64,000 nucleotides of DNA from Polytrichum commune (GCA_950295325.1 OX485804.1:62588533-62652532), one strand, 5' to 3'. Shown: positions 1 through 10,610, counted from the first letter of the stretch. Notes: a model not told the origin generated them from the sequence alone. Made by a program: numbers and translations.

Positions 1-3000
1 GGTTGAATTCAAAACCTTCTTGGTTTGCATATCGATAGCAGAAAATACTATGAGGACGCCATCATCAGACAAGATGGACTTGCACAAGGACATTGTTGCA
101 ACCATCCAGTTCTTGTCATATTTATTCCAAAGAGGAATTTCAGCAAGTCTATTGGAGAGGTTGAAGTCAAGACCGTCGGGAAATTGCAGAAAAACCAAGT
201 CAACGGCAAATGGAGTCGGACTTCCCATGACATGAAATTCGCGATTGTCTTTGAACTGAAATACCACAACATATCACAATATAAGACACAAAATAAAATC
301 CAAATGAAAATAAAAACATTACAGAAAATACCAAAACAATAATACTTACGTTTTCAAGAAATGTCCGCCATTGGATCCACTCAGGAGGGCCTACTTCAAC
401 CCCTTCAGACTTGTTCTTGACAGCAGTAGATCGAGCAAAAGAGAGTGTGAGAAAGTTCTTCAGTATGAATAACTATTTTCTCAAAACATTCGTTGGCACA
501 CGATGAATAGTGTCATAGGTGCTCGAGTAATGGAATTCCAATACATCGCACCCAGACTTTGAACTTTCGCCTCCAAGTGGATTCTTATCCAAATCATTGG
601 AAAGAACAAGCAATTCTTCATGTTGTGAAATTTCCGATTGTTCTTGTATTTTGGTTTCAGGAACATGTTTCCTCTTACGACGTTTTGTCTCTTTTGGTTC
701 TGGCTCTCTAAGTTTAAGCTGCACAATTTGTGCTTGCAAAATTGCAGTATCACGAGGATCCACATTTTTAGCATCATTTATCTGACGGATTGTCTTCTCA
801 CTTGACAGACATGCATCCTTAGGACAATCAAGATACCAACCACAATCCTCATAGTGTCGGAGCGACCAATCCAAACAAATCTCAGTAGTGAACATGCATG
901 AACCTCCTGCACCAGTGTCACGCCAATTTGGGAAAAAACGAGGTTCCCCTATAACGCATTTATCTGGAATCAAAACATATCGAAAATACCTACACACAAA
1001 AATATTGTAAGTCAAATATTCCATGACAATTTGACAAATGGAATCAAAAAAATCAAAAAAATAATAAGATTAGGTTGTACCTGTATAATACACGTTTCAT
1101 AGCAAGATCAATATTAGGTTACTCATCCCAACCGTTGTGTTTTTTAACTTTTCCGCTTTGGAATTCACGATAGAATATTGAATTGAAAGCCACAAACTTC
1201 CAGGTTTGGATATACTCGGAGAGAATAGGCACATCTGTAGGCAACTGGAGAAGAGATGAAAGAATACTTTGAAGCTCTTCGATAGCCTTTTTTTCCAACT
1301 GTGCCCAATATGTAGACTTTGATAACCAATCATCAAGTGCAGAATCAGAGAGGGGCGATTTCGGGAAATGCAATGCATCTTTGTCAAATCTATTGCCATT
1401 CCAAAGCTTGAGCCATCCAACTTTGACTTCTGCATCCACATTACTGACAGCAACACGATGAAGTTTCTCTTGTAGCATTTCAGGCACCGAAAATGAACCC
1501 CAATGGTGCTTAACTTCTTCAAGGAAAGCAGAGGTAAGGTTGATATCAGCAATCGCTAGTTGTTTCGTAAAACTAGAAGATAACATTGCACATTTTTCGT
1601 TGACAGCTGCGGATATTGCTTTTGAAACTCCGTCTGATGTCCGTTCAAGATGATGAATTTCATTGTACTGGTTGAGAGCAATATCGCTAGCCTCAGCAAG
1701 TTCTTGCTGAAAAATCAAACAAAAATCAATATTTATAAATTCATATAGATGTAATGTAAAATGAAGGTGAATAAACATAAGGCACATATTAGCAATGGTA
1801 GAAGAACTTACACTGTACATGTAATCCAAAAAAATTGGTCGTGCCAAAGAATACCAAGTTTCGACGGACTTCTCCTCACATCGTTTATAACTCTTTGGAT
1901 CCAGTTGCTTTCTGAAGGAAGTCAAAGGCATGGTGCCAATACTTTACATCCGATATAAAGTATGCACCAAATTGGTGGATACGTGAGAATTTTCGGTTGA
2001 CCTAAAAGAAACATTAAATTGATTAGATTCATGATGATATAATTTGGAAAACAAAATATAAACTAGAAATAAGTGTAAAAAAATAGGTAAGAACATTACT
2101 TGTTGATGTCATGCATAGCAGTCAACAAACTTGGAATGTCGTCAGGCTCGGGCGCCAAAATGATAGAATCCACAAAGACATGACGTTCATAATCTTTGGT
2201 ATATACGCGGTCAATATAATTTTTCCAAGCAAGAAATCTGTGATTTCCATCCCATATAAAAAACATCTTGTTCTTGTATGACGTCAATGACAAATCTATA
2301 TCCAATTGAGATTCAAACAGGGCATTGGCTTGAGCCCAATTTGGGCTCCAAGATGCGCGAATCTCATCATCCACGAATTGAAAGTTTCCCTTAGAATCGG
2401 TGGTCGATATATAAAACACACGGTCACCATCACGATAACCATTGAAAAAATCAACCTCCAATTTAGTAATGTCACCCTTCAAAGCAGGACGCACAATCGG
2501 CATAGGAACCATGCGACATAAGGGTACACGCAAGCGAGCATTAGGTCCAGCACGGATTGAAGAAATTGTGGAAGTGGAATTGACCTTTCGTTTGTTCGTA
2601 AGCTCCCACACTTTCTCTTGATAAGTTTTATTATCACCATCATTATCTTCATCCGAGTCAAAATCATCGAGAGATTCATTTATTTTTTTCTTTTTCTTAT
2701 TATAAAGATTTGACGATATGTCATGATGATGATGAACTTGTTGAGATGGACGATCTTGAGTTGAATGCATTGTGGAATCATCATCAGTAGAAATAAGAGT
2801 CATTCTTTCCAAATCCATTGATTGGTCCTAAAACAAATGAAATAAGTTTCATAAATATTTCAAAACAAGTAGCAACACATTAGCAATAACATTACAAAAA
2901 CAACAGCAATAGCAACAACAATAACAACAGAATACCACGAACACAGGGAAGAATGACAAAAATTATCCTAGACACAGTCATTTGCACCTTTAAATATTGT

Positions 3001-3082
3001 ACAATTAGGATGGCCGCTCACCCCAAAACTACAAGGCCAGACCCTGTGCGTCCAACTACAGGTCTAACAAAGTTGGACGCGA

Positions 3083-3779
3083 GGTTTGGGTCAAACGACC
3101 CAAACCATGCTCACAGTTTGGGTCGTTCGACCCAAACTAGGCAGACAGTTTGGGTCGATCTACCCAAACTAGGCTCACAGTTTGGATCGGCCGACCCAAA
3201 CTAGGTAGACAGTTTGGGTCGATCAACCCAAACCATGCTCACAATTTCGGTCGACCGACCCAAACCAGGCTCACAGTTTGGGTCGATCGACCCAAACTAG
3301 GCTCATAGTTTGGGTCGGCCGACCCAAACTAGGCACATAGTTTGGGTCAGCCGACCCAAACTAGGTAGACAGTTTGGGTCGATCGACCCAAACTAGACTC
3401 ACAGTTTGGGTCGATCGACCCAAACTAGACTCACAGTTTGGGTCGATCGACCCAAACTAGACTCACAGTTTGGGTCGACCGACCCAAACTAGCCTCACAG
3501 TTTGCGTCGGCCGACCCAAACTAGCCTCACAGTTTGGGTCGACCGACCCAAACTAGGCACACAGTTTGGGTCGGCCGACCCAAACTAGGTAGACAGTTTG
3601 GGTCGATCGACCCAAACTAGGCTCACAGTTTGGGTCGGCCGACCCAAACTAGGTAGACAGTTTGGGTCGATCGACCCAAACTAGGCTCACAGTTTGGGTC
3701 GGCCGACCCAAACTAGGTAGACAGTTTGGGTCGATCGACCCAAACTAGGCTCACAGTTTGGGTCGGCCGACCCAAACTG
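3083..3779. repeat. Tandem array of about 22 palindromic 32-bp units (array A)
   Basis: Each unit is a near-perfect or perfect palindrome of 24 bp with core TTTGGGTCGATCGACCCAAA, followed by an 8-bp spacer such as AGGCTCAC or AGGTAGAC. The central four bases vary among GATC, GGCC, GACC and others. In the last seven units GATC-centred copies with one spacer alternate with GGCC-centred copies with another, giving a 64-bp higher-order repeat. Degenerate units sit at the left edge (3083-3280). The array lies in intron 1 of the leftward gene. Confidence 0.95.
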
Positions 3780-4012
3780 TCCGCAATTTACGCCTGATTA
3801 TGCGCAATTACCCAGTCACCACGAAAGTGCAAACAAACCTTGTACTGCACCTGTAGATGAGAGAGCTTGCAGCAATGAGCTCAGGTCCGACGGAGGAGAG
3901 AAAAGAGACTCAATGCTTTGGGGTTGTGGCAATTTATACTACTTGTCCCTGCAGCCATATTTAGCATGGCTCTTCGTGGCCCCGCATAGCCGCTAGAAAG
4001 TTGCTAGCGCAC

Positions 4013-4215
4013 ACCCTGTGCGTTAACGCACAGAGTCTACTTGCCCAACTTTGCCCAACTTTGCCTCTAGCTAGGCAAGTAGACCCTGTGCGTTAACGCA
4101 CAGGGTCTGCGCTGGCAACTTTCTAGCCACTATGCGTTACCGCATACACCTTGTGCGTTAGCACATAAGGCTTGTGCGTTAGCACATAGACCCTGTGCGT
4201 TAACACACAGGGCCG
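4013..4215. repeat. Palindrome cluster, left block of array B
   Basis: Two full copies of the palindrome with core CCTGTGCGTTAACGCACAGG (near 4015 and 4084) are followed by decayed or half-length versions (GTGCGTTAGCACA and similar) to about 4212. The sequences between them (CAACTTTGCC, GCAACTTTCTAGC) resemble the spacers of the main block at 4678-5220. No gene is seen in the 4216-4677 gap. Confidence 0.85.
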
Positions 4216-4677
4216 AGACGTGAATTTGGAAAAAAACGTGTCTGGAATTTGTAGATTTGCGAAAACTTGTAAAATCTGGAAAAAATGCTAATGGGATCCA
4301 AAAAAAAAACAAAAATATGCTATATTATCTAAATTTCCGTAGCTACAAATGCTTCTGATATTTTGTTTTGGTTTGAAATGATTTTCTTTTCTCATTCTTC
4401 TATCTGTTTCCTTGTTTTGGGCCACCTCGTAGATTTTGGGTTTCGGGACAGAAAAAAATTTATGCTATTTTGTGTCATTTTCTAGCTCCTATAACGTATT
4501 GCATGAGTACTTGAATAGTCATATTTGTCATTTCTTGCATTCTAACCTCGTTTTGAATAGTTATTTTGCTCCTATGTTCTGAACATCGATTTAAATTCAT
4601 ACAATAGATATTTGTTTTAATTTTAGGCTCTCCTAGTCGTTTTACCTCCCAACTTTGGGCTTCTTAAGTTGCGCTTA

Positions 4678-5220
4678 CGAACCCTGTGCGTTAACGCACA
4701 GGGTTTCTCCTCCCAACTTTGGCCTTCCTAAGTTGCGTTTATAAACCCTGTGCGTTAACGCACAGGGTTTCTCCTCCCAACTTTTGGCCTTATTAAGTTG
4801 CTCTTACAAACCCTATGCGTTAACGCACAGGGTTTCTCCTCCCAACTTCGGCCTTCCTAAGTTGCTCTTATAAACCATGTGCGTTAACGCACAGGGTTTC
4901 GACTTCCAACTTTTTGCCTCCTAAGTTGCTCTTATAAATCCTGTGCGTTAACGTACAGGGTTTCACCTCCCAACTTCTCGCCTCTTAAGTTGCTCTTATA
5001 AACCCTGTGCGTTAACGCACATGGCTTCGCCTCTCAACCTCTCTTCTCTTAAGTTGCTCTTATAAACCCTGTGCGTTCTCCTCCTGACTTCTAGCCTTCC
5101 TAAATTTCTGTTATATACCATGTGCATTGACGTATAGGGTTTCTCCTCTCCAATTTATAACCTCTATAAATTGCTACTACATGACATGTGAGTGAACGTA
5201 CAAGGTTCTCCGTCCTAACT
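4678..5220. repeat. Tandem array of about 9 palindrome-plus-spacer units of 62-64 bp (array B)
   Basis: Each unit holds a palindrome of up to 28 bp centred on GTTAAC (core CCTGTGCGTTAACGCACAGG), then a spacer of the type TCTCCTCCCAACTT...CCTAAGTTGCTCTTATA. About seven units are well preserved (4678-5090); the last two (5115-5220) are decayed. The palindrome sequence has no similarity to array A, yet both arrays have the same architecture and lie in the same intron. Confidence 0.92.
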
Positions 5221-5548
5221 TACAACTTATGCACTATCAAATTAAGTGAACGTTGAACTGACTTACCTTTTTGTTTGTCGTCTTCTTTGAACTCGTCTTC
5301 AATTCGGACTCTGATATACGATCGTCTACATCTTCTTTGCTCTTTGCACCTTCATCATCCTCCATCGCATCAAAATCCAATGTCTTCACAGTTTCTTCTA
5401 CCGTACTCAACAAGTTTATTTTACCTTCCTTTTTTGCATCATTCTTTCCCACACTGAGTCTGAACTTTTTTTTCTCGGAAGTGAAATACAAAGCTTTCCT
5501 ACGTCTTCTGTTCGGCCTCACGGGTGTTCTCTCTACATCGTCTACCAT

Positions 5549-6069
5549 CGTTGGTATCTATGATATGTTTTCTATCAGGTACTATCATTTATTCTTCCAA
5601 TGTATCTATCTTACAAAATCCGGCGTATATTACGATCACATATTGTAATTGGCGTTCAATGAACGAGATATTTCAACGCGTTTGTCATTATGTGTTTATT
5701 TTTGTTATATCGCCAAAATTTTCTGACACCTACTTTGTTCTATTCATAATGATCAATAATTTATTTTTCCAACCAATTTTAATTCTTTCTACATCTGCGT
5801 CAGTCCACACATATATATTTTAAATTTCTACCAATCCTTTTAGTATTTGACGCCGTTTTGTGTATATCTTGCTCGTAAATAGTCTCTGACTATTATTGTA
5901 TTATGTCCACTTCTGTATTATTAGATGCTATGTATCACACGCTTTCATCTCCATCCATTATTGTATCACACGTTTTCGTTTTCATTCATTTCCTCACACA
6001 ACTCTATACAAAAACAACATTCACCCCATATTTTTGTGATGTGTTGTTCATATGTTCTTTTAATTTTCT
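5549..6069. promoter_or_regulatory. Shared gap between two divergent genes
   Basis: About 520 bp of AT-rich DNA separates the ATG of the leftward gene (5548) from the ATG of the MULE transposase (6070). It has no palindrome units and no convincing ORF. By position it would hold both promoters; no specific core element was recognised. Confidence 0.4.
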
Positions 6070-9000
6070 ATGGCTACCATTAGAGCTCATGGATCTTTTG
6101 TTCCCTTCATCTTGCCACTCCAAGTTGATGGTCATGTGAGTCTTTCAGAGAATTTACTTAGTTTGAGATTCAACCTCCAGATAGGAACCATGTATTTAGA
6201 ACATGAGATGTACTCTGCAGATGGAGAGGTGTATGAAACGATTTTGGTTCCAAAAAATAGAACTGATGTTGGTTTTATGTGGATCTTAGGACCTGGTTCA
6301 TTTAGGGTGATAGGACTTTCTGAGTCTCAAATGCAAGCTTCAACTGTCATTTTGACAAACGAATCCGGTACATCCACAGTTCAAATTCCCTCTATCACAC
6401 ATCTTAAGGTGGAACCCCTTGATGATAGTGTATTTGTGCTATCAGATTCAGAAGATGACATTTGTGCATCTGTTGATCTTTCAAACACATCGCCATTTCC
6501 ATTTAGAAGTGTAGCCAAATACCTTTGCGGTCTTATGTACAAAAAGGTGGTTCCCCAAATCTCACCTTCTCAACGTCCTCCACTACACCCTTCACCTTCA
6601 TCTACAGGGTTGACTATGGTTGATGCCTTGAAGCTGACAAAGTCAAGAAAAAGATCAAAGTCCGATCTTGCATCCATTGATTTTGACAGTATAGATGTTC
6701 GTGAAGTCAAGTACTTACCATCTTCTTTTAATGGTGATATTTTATTTCTCTTGCCTCCTGTGGCACTCAAAGCTCCAAGTACGTATGGTCGCTCAATGGA
6801 CGGCATGGACAAGATGTGCGACGGTCACCCTTGGTGCACCACCAAACCACGAATATCCAAAATGACTTTGGACTGTCCTTCCGGCGCTCTACTTGTGCTG
6901 GTCATCTCCAATGTCATAATGACTACTGTGATTACATGAATCGTAATGGGGGCCTCCGGAACAACACTGAATGGGCCGGTTCAACTCCTATCCCATTTGT
7001 TGTGGGTGTTGTTCCCCCTACTAAGTCCACTGTCGAGTGTAAGGTATGTCGTTCCACACCTGTATGCATTGCTTTGTGTAATGCTCGAATCATATACATT
7101 CACTCCACATCCGTTGGAATGTCCAGGGCTTGCATTCATCTTGGTGTACATGATCATCCTGTGGCCAATGGCACATGCCGTGAATCATTGGACATGGCAT
7201 ACCAATGCGTTGCAAATGAAGTATTGAAAACACCCACAGCAAAAAATTCAGCCATAGTTATGGCTGCGAGCAAACAATTCTTGGCCGATTACCTTCTCAA
7301 ATCTCCCGCAAATGTCGAAGGCCATCACTTGGTTGGTTCATCCCTAGAGGTCGTCATGGACAAATTAAGCACTCTTGCCTCTCCAAATTGTCGTAACTTT
7401 GTATCTGGATCAAAGCGTTTTTTGCGTAGTGGAATGGGAACTATGGATAGTATTATGGCGCTCAAAGACCACTCTGCTTTCAAATTCGTCCATGGTAGTC
7501 GGTTCCCAGGGCAGTCAAAGGACAAAGTGTTTGTTTTTAAGATGTCTGTAGACCTTCCAGGTAGTGGTGTGGAGCTTGTGAAGAGGATGCAAGTCGGTGG
7601 GAATATGGAAAATTCATGGATTATGTTTGATCATGTCAAACGTTTGAAGGACTGGACGACCATGGCTTGCCATGTGTACGACAGTCGATACTGTAAAGTG
7701 TTGACTATTGCGTGTTGTGACATGCAATCTGAAGATGGTGCAGCGTAAATTCTCTTTTGGGAAAATTTGAATGCTGTCATGGCAGATAATGATGTACCAA
7801 ACGTAAACTTCAAAGGGTTTATGGCTGATAGTGCTCAAGCTAATTGGAATGCGGTGAGGGCGATTTACGGGGATGGTGATCCAAGTCTACCCATGGTTGC
7901 ACGTGAGCGTACATGTCTTTTCCATTGGTCCGCAAGCTTGGATAAGGTGACCTAAAAGTATATCAAACCATCCTTGCAATTTCAACACAAACAAATATGC
8001 AAGGATTACAAATACGCGAAAACAATGGACGACGCTGAGACCAAGTACCATGTGATTCGTTCTTGGTGGTTGTCATCTGGAGCTGCCTCCGAAGAAGGCA
8101 TCCTTGGCCTTTCAGAGTGGTTGGGATTTTGGCACTTTCGTTACAGACAATGGGATGGCCATATGCTACTTGTAAGTACATATCAAACTTCATTATTCAA
8201 TGTAATATATCCTATGTTTTTCTTCTTTTTTATCTTTCTGTGTTGTTCATAGGATATGACGTGGCAGCCATTTTGGGTTGAACGACCCAAACCTAGATAT
8301 ATAATCTATCTTATGTTTGTCTTATCCTTGTATTTGTGTGTTGTTCATAGGATATGACAATAGAAGAGCGTGCGGAAATGCCAACATGCAACCTTGCAGA
8401 GACTGCACACAACAAATGGCTCCAACAGTCCGGCAACAAGATGTCTTGTTTATATGAAGCTACAGTGGACGACATGATCCGTGCTTTCATGCAAATTGCA
8501 AATTACCGGACATGGTTGAAAGGGGGGTCTGATGGTAAAGGTCCTGATTCGGCATCCTTGAAACTCAAAGTGGCTGCCAGGTGTGGAGATCCAAAAATGT
8601 TGGCCGATGCCATGAAGTCTTATCCAGGGGCAGAAGACGTCAACACTAGAAATTGTGCATTGGAAGGGTCAGAGCTCTTTGGTTCCACCAAACGCAAATT
8701 CAACCTACCACCGGGTGCTGATTGTGACTCTCATCGACCCGACAAAGTGAACTATTCCATTCCTCGTCCGAACACCCGAGCAACTCGTCAACGCATAGAG
8801 GAATCGTTGAGTTCTACAATTCATGGTGTGGCTCATACTACATCCGTGTTAGAGACAGATTGTCTTGCTTCCAAGTGGCACATTGCAAGATTACCACCCA
8901 ACTCAGCCAAACGATGTTGGGCACTGCAGGCCATCACAGGGACTATGTGCAATGCCAAAGTCGGGACTGGGAAACATGGCACACCTGCTCCAACATACAA

Positions 9001-9718
9001 AGGGCTCAGGAAGGAATTTCGCTCTCCCAACAATGTGGAGTATGAATTTTGGTTTTGCCCTGACGACATCAAACGTTGTGTGAATGGCAGTAAGAAGAAA
9101 TATGTGTTGGACTGGCCTATAGTACCCAACACATGGCCGGTGAAGATAGGTACCAATCTATCGCGAGAGGAGGTTTTGGCACTTGAAGATGCTGGATTTC
9201 AACTACAGCAGAGGGAGGCATTGTCCCCTCGTCGTAGGCTTTCAACAATCGCAACTCTCTCCATCCCTCGCTCGCATTTTTCTATGCCACCAAACCCGGA
9301 CGCCCACCCTACATTCAGGTTTGGAAAGACAATGCGTCGTAATCCAACAGCACCGCTAGCGGATCACAAAAACAAATGGGAGAGCGCCGGGCTCATGGAG
9401 GGTTACTATGTGGTTGGGGTCACTGCCATTCCATATCCGGGCTTTGGAGTGATAATCAACATTGTCTCCAAGCAGGATATCACCTACCATGTCACAATTG
9501 GCCACATCCCGCATTGCACATGCCCGGATTTCACGAAAATGTCCTCTCATGCATTGGGAAAGAAAGGAAAATGGGTGTATTGTAAACATCTTTATTATGT
9601 GTTTAGATTTTTATGCAAGGTGGATTACGAGAGTGACAAGTTCATTCATGCACCTACATATACCTATAACGAGGTCATGCGACTACTTGAATTTGCTGGT
9701 ATTGTAGAGTGTGAGTAG
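6070..9718 (+). pseudogene. Mutator-like (MULE) transposase, decayed
   Basis: The exons are 6070-8171 and 8351-9718, with a GTAAGT donor and a TTCATAG acceptor. The N-terminal part has a possible SUMO-interacting segment, VFVLSDSEDD. A Cys/His-rich block follows (HLQCHNDYCDY, CKVC...C, HLGVHDHPV), reminiscent of FLYWCH or WRKY-GCM1 zinc modules. The DDE core shows a candidate first Asp in TIACCDMQSED, a second in GFMADSAQANW, the MULE C-x2-H motif in TCLFHW and a Glu in NLAETAHNKW. Near the C-terminus is a SWIM zinc finger, CTCPDF...YCKHLYYV. Damage: a one-base frame change near 6840 (the frame-1 ORF ends at 6939 and the frame-0 ORF continues), TAA at 7746-7748 and TAA at 7953-7955. The second exon is open throughout (about 455 codons). 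The family call is secure; this copy cannot be active as written. Confidence 0.9.
8172..8350 (+). other. Transposase intron with a duplicated 3' splice region
   Basis: The intron end is present twice. The segments 8208-8260 and 8306-8357 are similar and both finish GTTGTTCATAG|GATATGAC. Between them, about 8267-8293, lies TTGGGTTGAACGACCCAAAC, which matches the palindrome units of array A. Use of the first acceptor would add codons that soon reach a stop, so the second is the likely functional site. Confidence 0.7.
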
Positions 9719-9790
9719 TATTGCAAATGGTCTATTAAGTACCATATATTTGAATGTCAAAATATGACATGTTTTTGTTTGGATTTTTAT

Positions 9791-9796
9791 AATAAA
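9791..9796 (+). terminator. AATAAA polyadenylation signal after the transposase
   Basis: AATAAA lies about 75 bp after the transposase stop codon and is conserved in the duplicated 3' end near 10368-10373. Its function is inferred from position. Confidence 0.4.
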
Positions 9797-9909
9797 AATC
9801 AGCAATGGGCTGGAAGTATTTCAAATGATTCAGTAACTTCATTTCTATTTAGACTACGACCCAACCGTGAGCGGTTTGATTGATTGACATGGATAAATAA
9901 TAACAAGTT

Positions 9910-10112
9910 TCTAAAAATAAAAAATAATTGAGAAGATTCTACGCACATCCGCGTAGTAACGTCTTCTTGGTATCCGCCTATAAATTATTCCTGCTTTATC
10001 ACTAGCTCAATTTGGGATAACACCAGTCAATGTAACCAACCGGATTCGAACCCGGGTTGATACAGACCTAATACCAGTCTCTTACACAACTCGCATCCAC
10101 AGGCGGATGTCT
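9910..10112 (-). mobile_element. tRNA-derived SINE
   Basis: Read on the minus strand, the element begins near ACATCCGCCTGTGGATGCGAG. It has an A-box-like segment (GCGAGTTGTGTAAGAGAC) and, about 35 bp later, a clear B box, GGTTCGAATCC. It ends in a T-rich tail (TTATTTTTTATTTTTAG). The spacing of A and B boxes fits a tRNA-related RNA polymerase III promoter, while the rest is not a foldable tRNA gene. It sits between the transposase 3' end and its duplicate. No clear target duplication was found. Confidence 0.65.
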
Positions 10113-10189
10113 CAAAACCTAGTAGTTACCTACATATTGACTATTTCTAATATCTAATTTCCTTTCATTTGTAGATTCTGGGCCTTAAT

Positions 10190-10420
10190 TCAACCCGTGA
10201 GCAGTTTGAGTGGCTCACAATTATGGCACCTACATGTACGTATAATGAGGTTATGCACCTACTTGAGCTTGATGGTGTTGTGGAATGTGAGTAGTTGTGC
10301 AAGTGTTGGTTGTAACTACATGTATAAGGATGTCAATAAATGACATGTATTGGTTTGGATTATTATAATAAAAATCAGCAATGAATTGAAAGTATTTTAA
10401 ATGATCTATGGAAATAGGGC
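10190..10420 (+). repeat. Second, diverged copy of the transposase 3' end
   Basis: Bases 10224-10295 encode APTCTYNEVMHLLELDGVVE, closely matching the transposase C-terminus at 9649-9718 (APTYTYNEVMRLLEFAGIVE). The similarity continues through the 3' UTR, including TATAATAAAAATCAGCAATG. A shorter match (CCGTGAGCGGTTTGATTG near 9869, CCGTGAGCAGTTTGAGTG near 10196) lies at the inner edges. This is a partial tandem duplication later split by the SINE, or the end of a second element copy. Confidence 0.8.
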
Positions 10421-10538
10421 CCTTTCACTTGTGCTTCATTTAAAATATTGGCAATTTACAATTGAAAATATGCAATTAATTTGTCAAAATTTTGGTTGTG
10501 TACCCTAAACCCGTGTGTCTTTACTAAATTTGGAATCA

Positions 10539-10610
10539 TTGCTCATATGTTACTGCTCATTGCTCATGTGTTACTGCTCACCGCTCACCGCTCACTGCTC
10601 ATCGCTCATA
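10539..10610. repeat. GCTCAY minisatellite
   Basis: Repeated GCTCAT/GCTCAC hexamers interleaved with GTGTTACT units. A translation across it (10481-10915) has no recognisable protein features and is probably chance. Confidence 0.6.

Larger units (their letters stand above)
1..5548 (-). pseudogene. Decayed multi-exon gene with a ParB-like GNHR segment and methyltransferase-like C-terminus
   Basis: Exons read on the minus strand: 5548-5267, 2827-2100, 2001-1812, 1706-1081, 989-350 and 255 to beyond base 1. Most junctions are GT-AG and in phase; exon 1 (94 codons, AAG|GTAAGT donor) joins exon 2 in phase 0. Exon 1 is basic (RRRRK and SEKKKF), which suggests a nuclear protein. Exon 2 carries poly-His and poly-Lys stretches, acidic runs and, near residue 285, the segment FFIWDGNHRFLAW, which resembles the GNHR/GERR motif of ParB-like nuclease folds. 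Exon 6 contains LCKSILSDDGVLIVFSAID, which resembles the late strand-helix-strand of class I methyltransferases, but no clear DPPY motif is present. Lesions are an in-frame TAA at 1119-1121, an in-frame TAG at 473-475 and a frame that fails to continue through exon 3 (TAA near 1944). The domain calls are inference; the product is not named with confidence. Confidence 0.6.
1..9800. mobile_element. Putative composite Mutator-like element, left end outside the window
   Basis: This interval groups a MULE transposase gene (+ strand, 6070-9718) with a divergently transcribed gene (- strand, 5548 to beyond base 1) and the palindrome arrays inside the latter's first intron. Seen: a head-to-head arrangement across about 520 bp, damage in both genes, and one array's palindrome half-sites recurring in the transposase intron near 8270. 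Inferred: the two genes belong to one element. No terminal inverted repeats or target duplication could be recognised; the left end is off the window and the right end may lie near 9.8-10.4 kb. The alternative is a host gene that happens to lie beside a transposase. Confidence 0.5.

Noticed and set aside
3083-5220. CRISPR-like array
   Set aside because: This is plant nuclear DNA, the units are palindromes with near-identical spacers, and there are no cas genes; these are tandem repeats.
6570-6812. Minus-strand ORF of 80 codons
   Set aside because: It is a mirror frame of the MULE transposase N-terminal exon and has no protein features.
8833-9156. Minus-strand ORF of 107 codons
   Set aside because: It lies opposite the transposase second exon, whose frame carries the SWIM finger and is clearly the real one.
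10020-10110. tRNA gene on the minus strand, suggested by the GGTTCGAATCC B box
   Set aside because: The acceptor and anticodon stems do not pair, and the sequence continues into a T-tailed SINE body.
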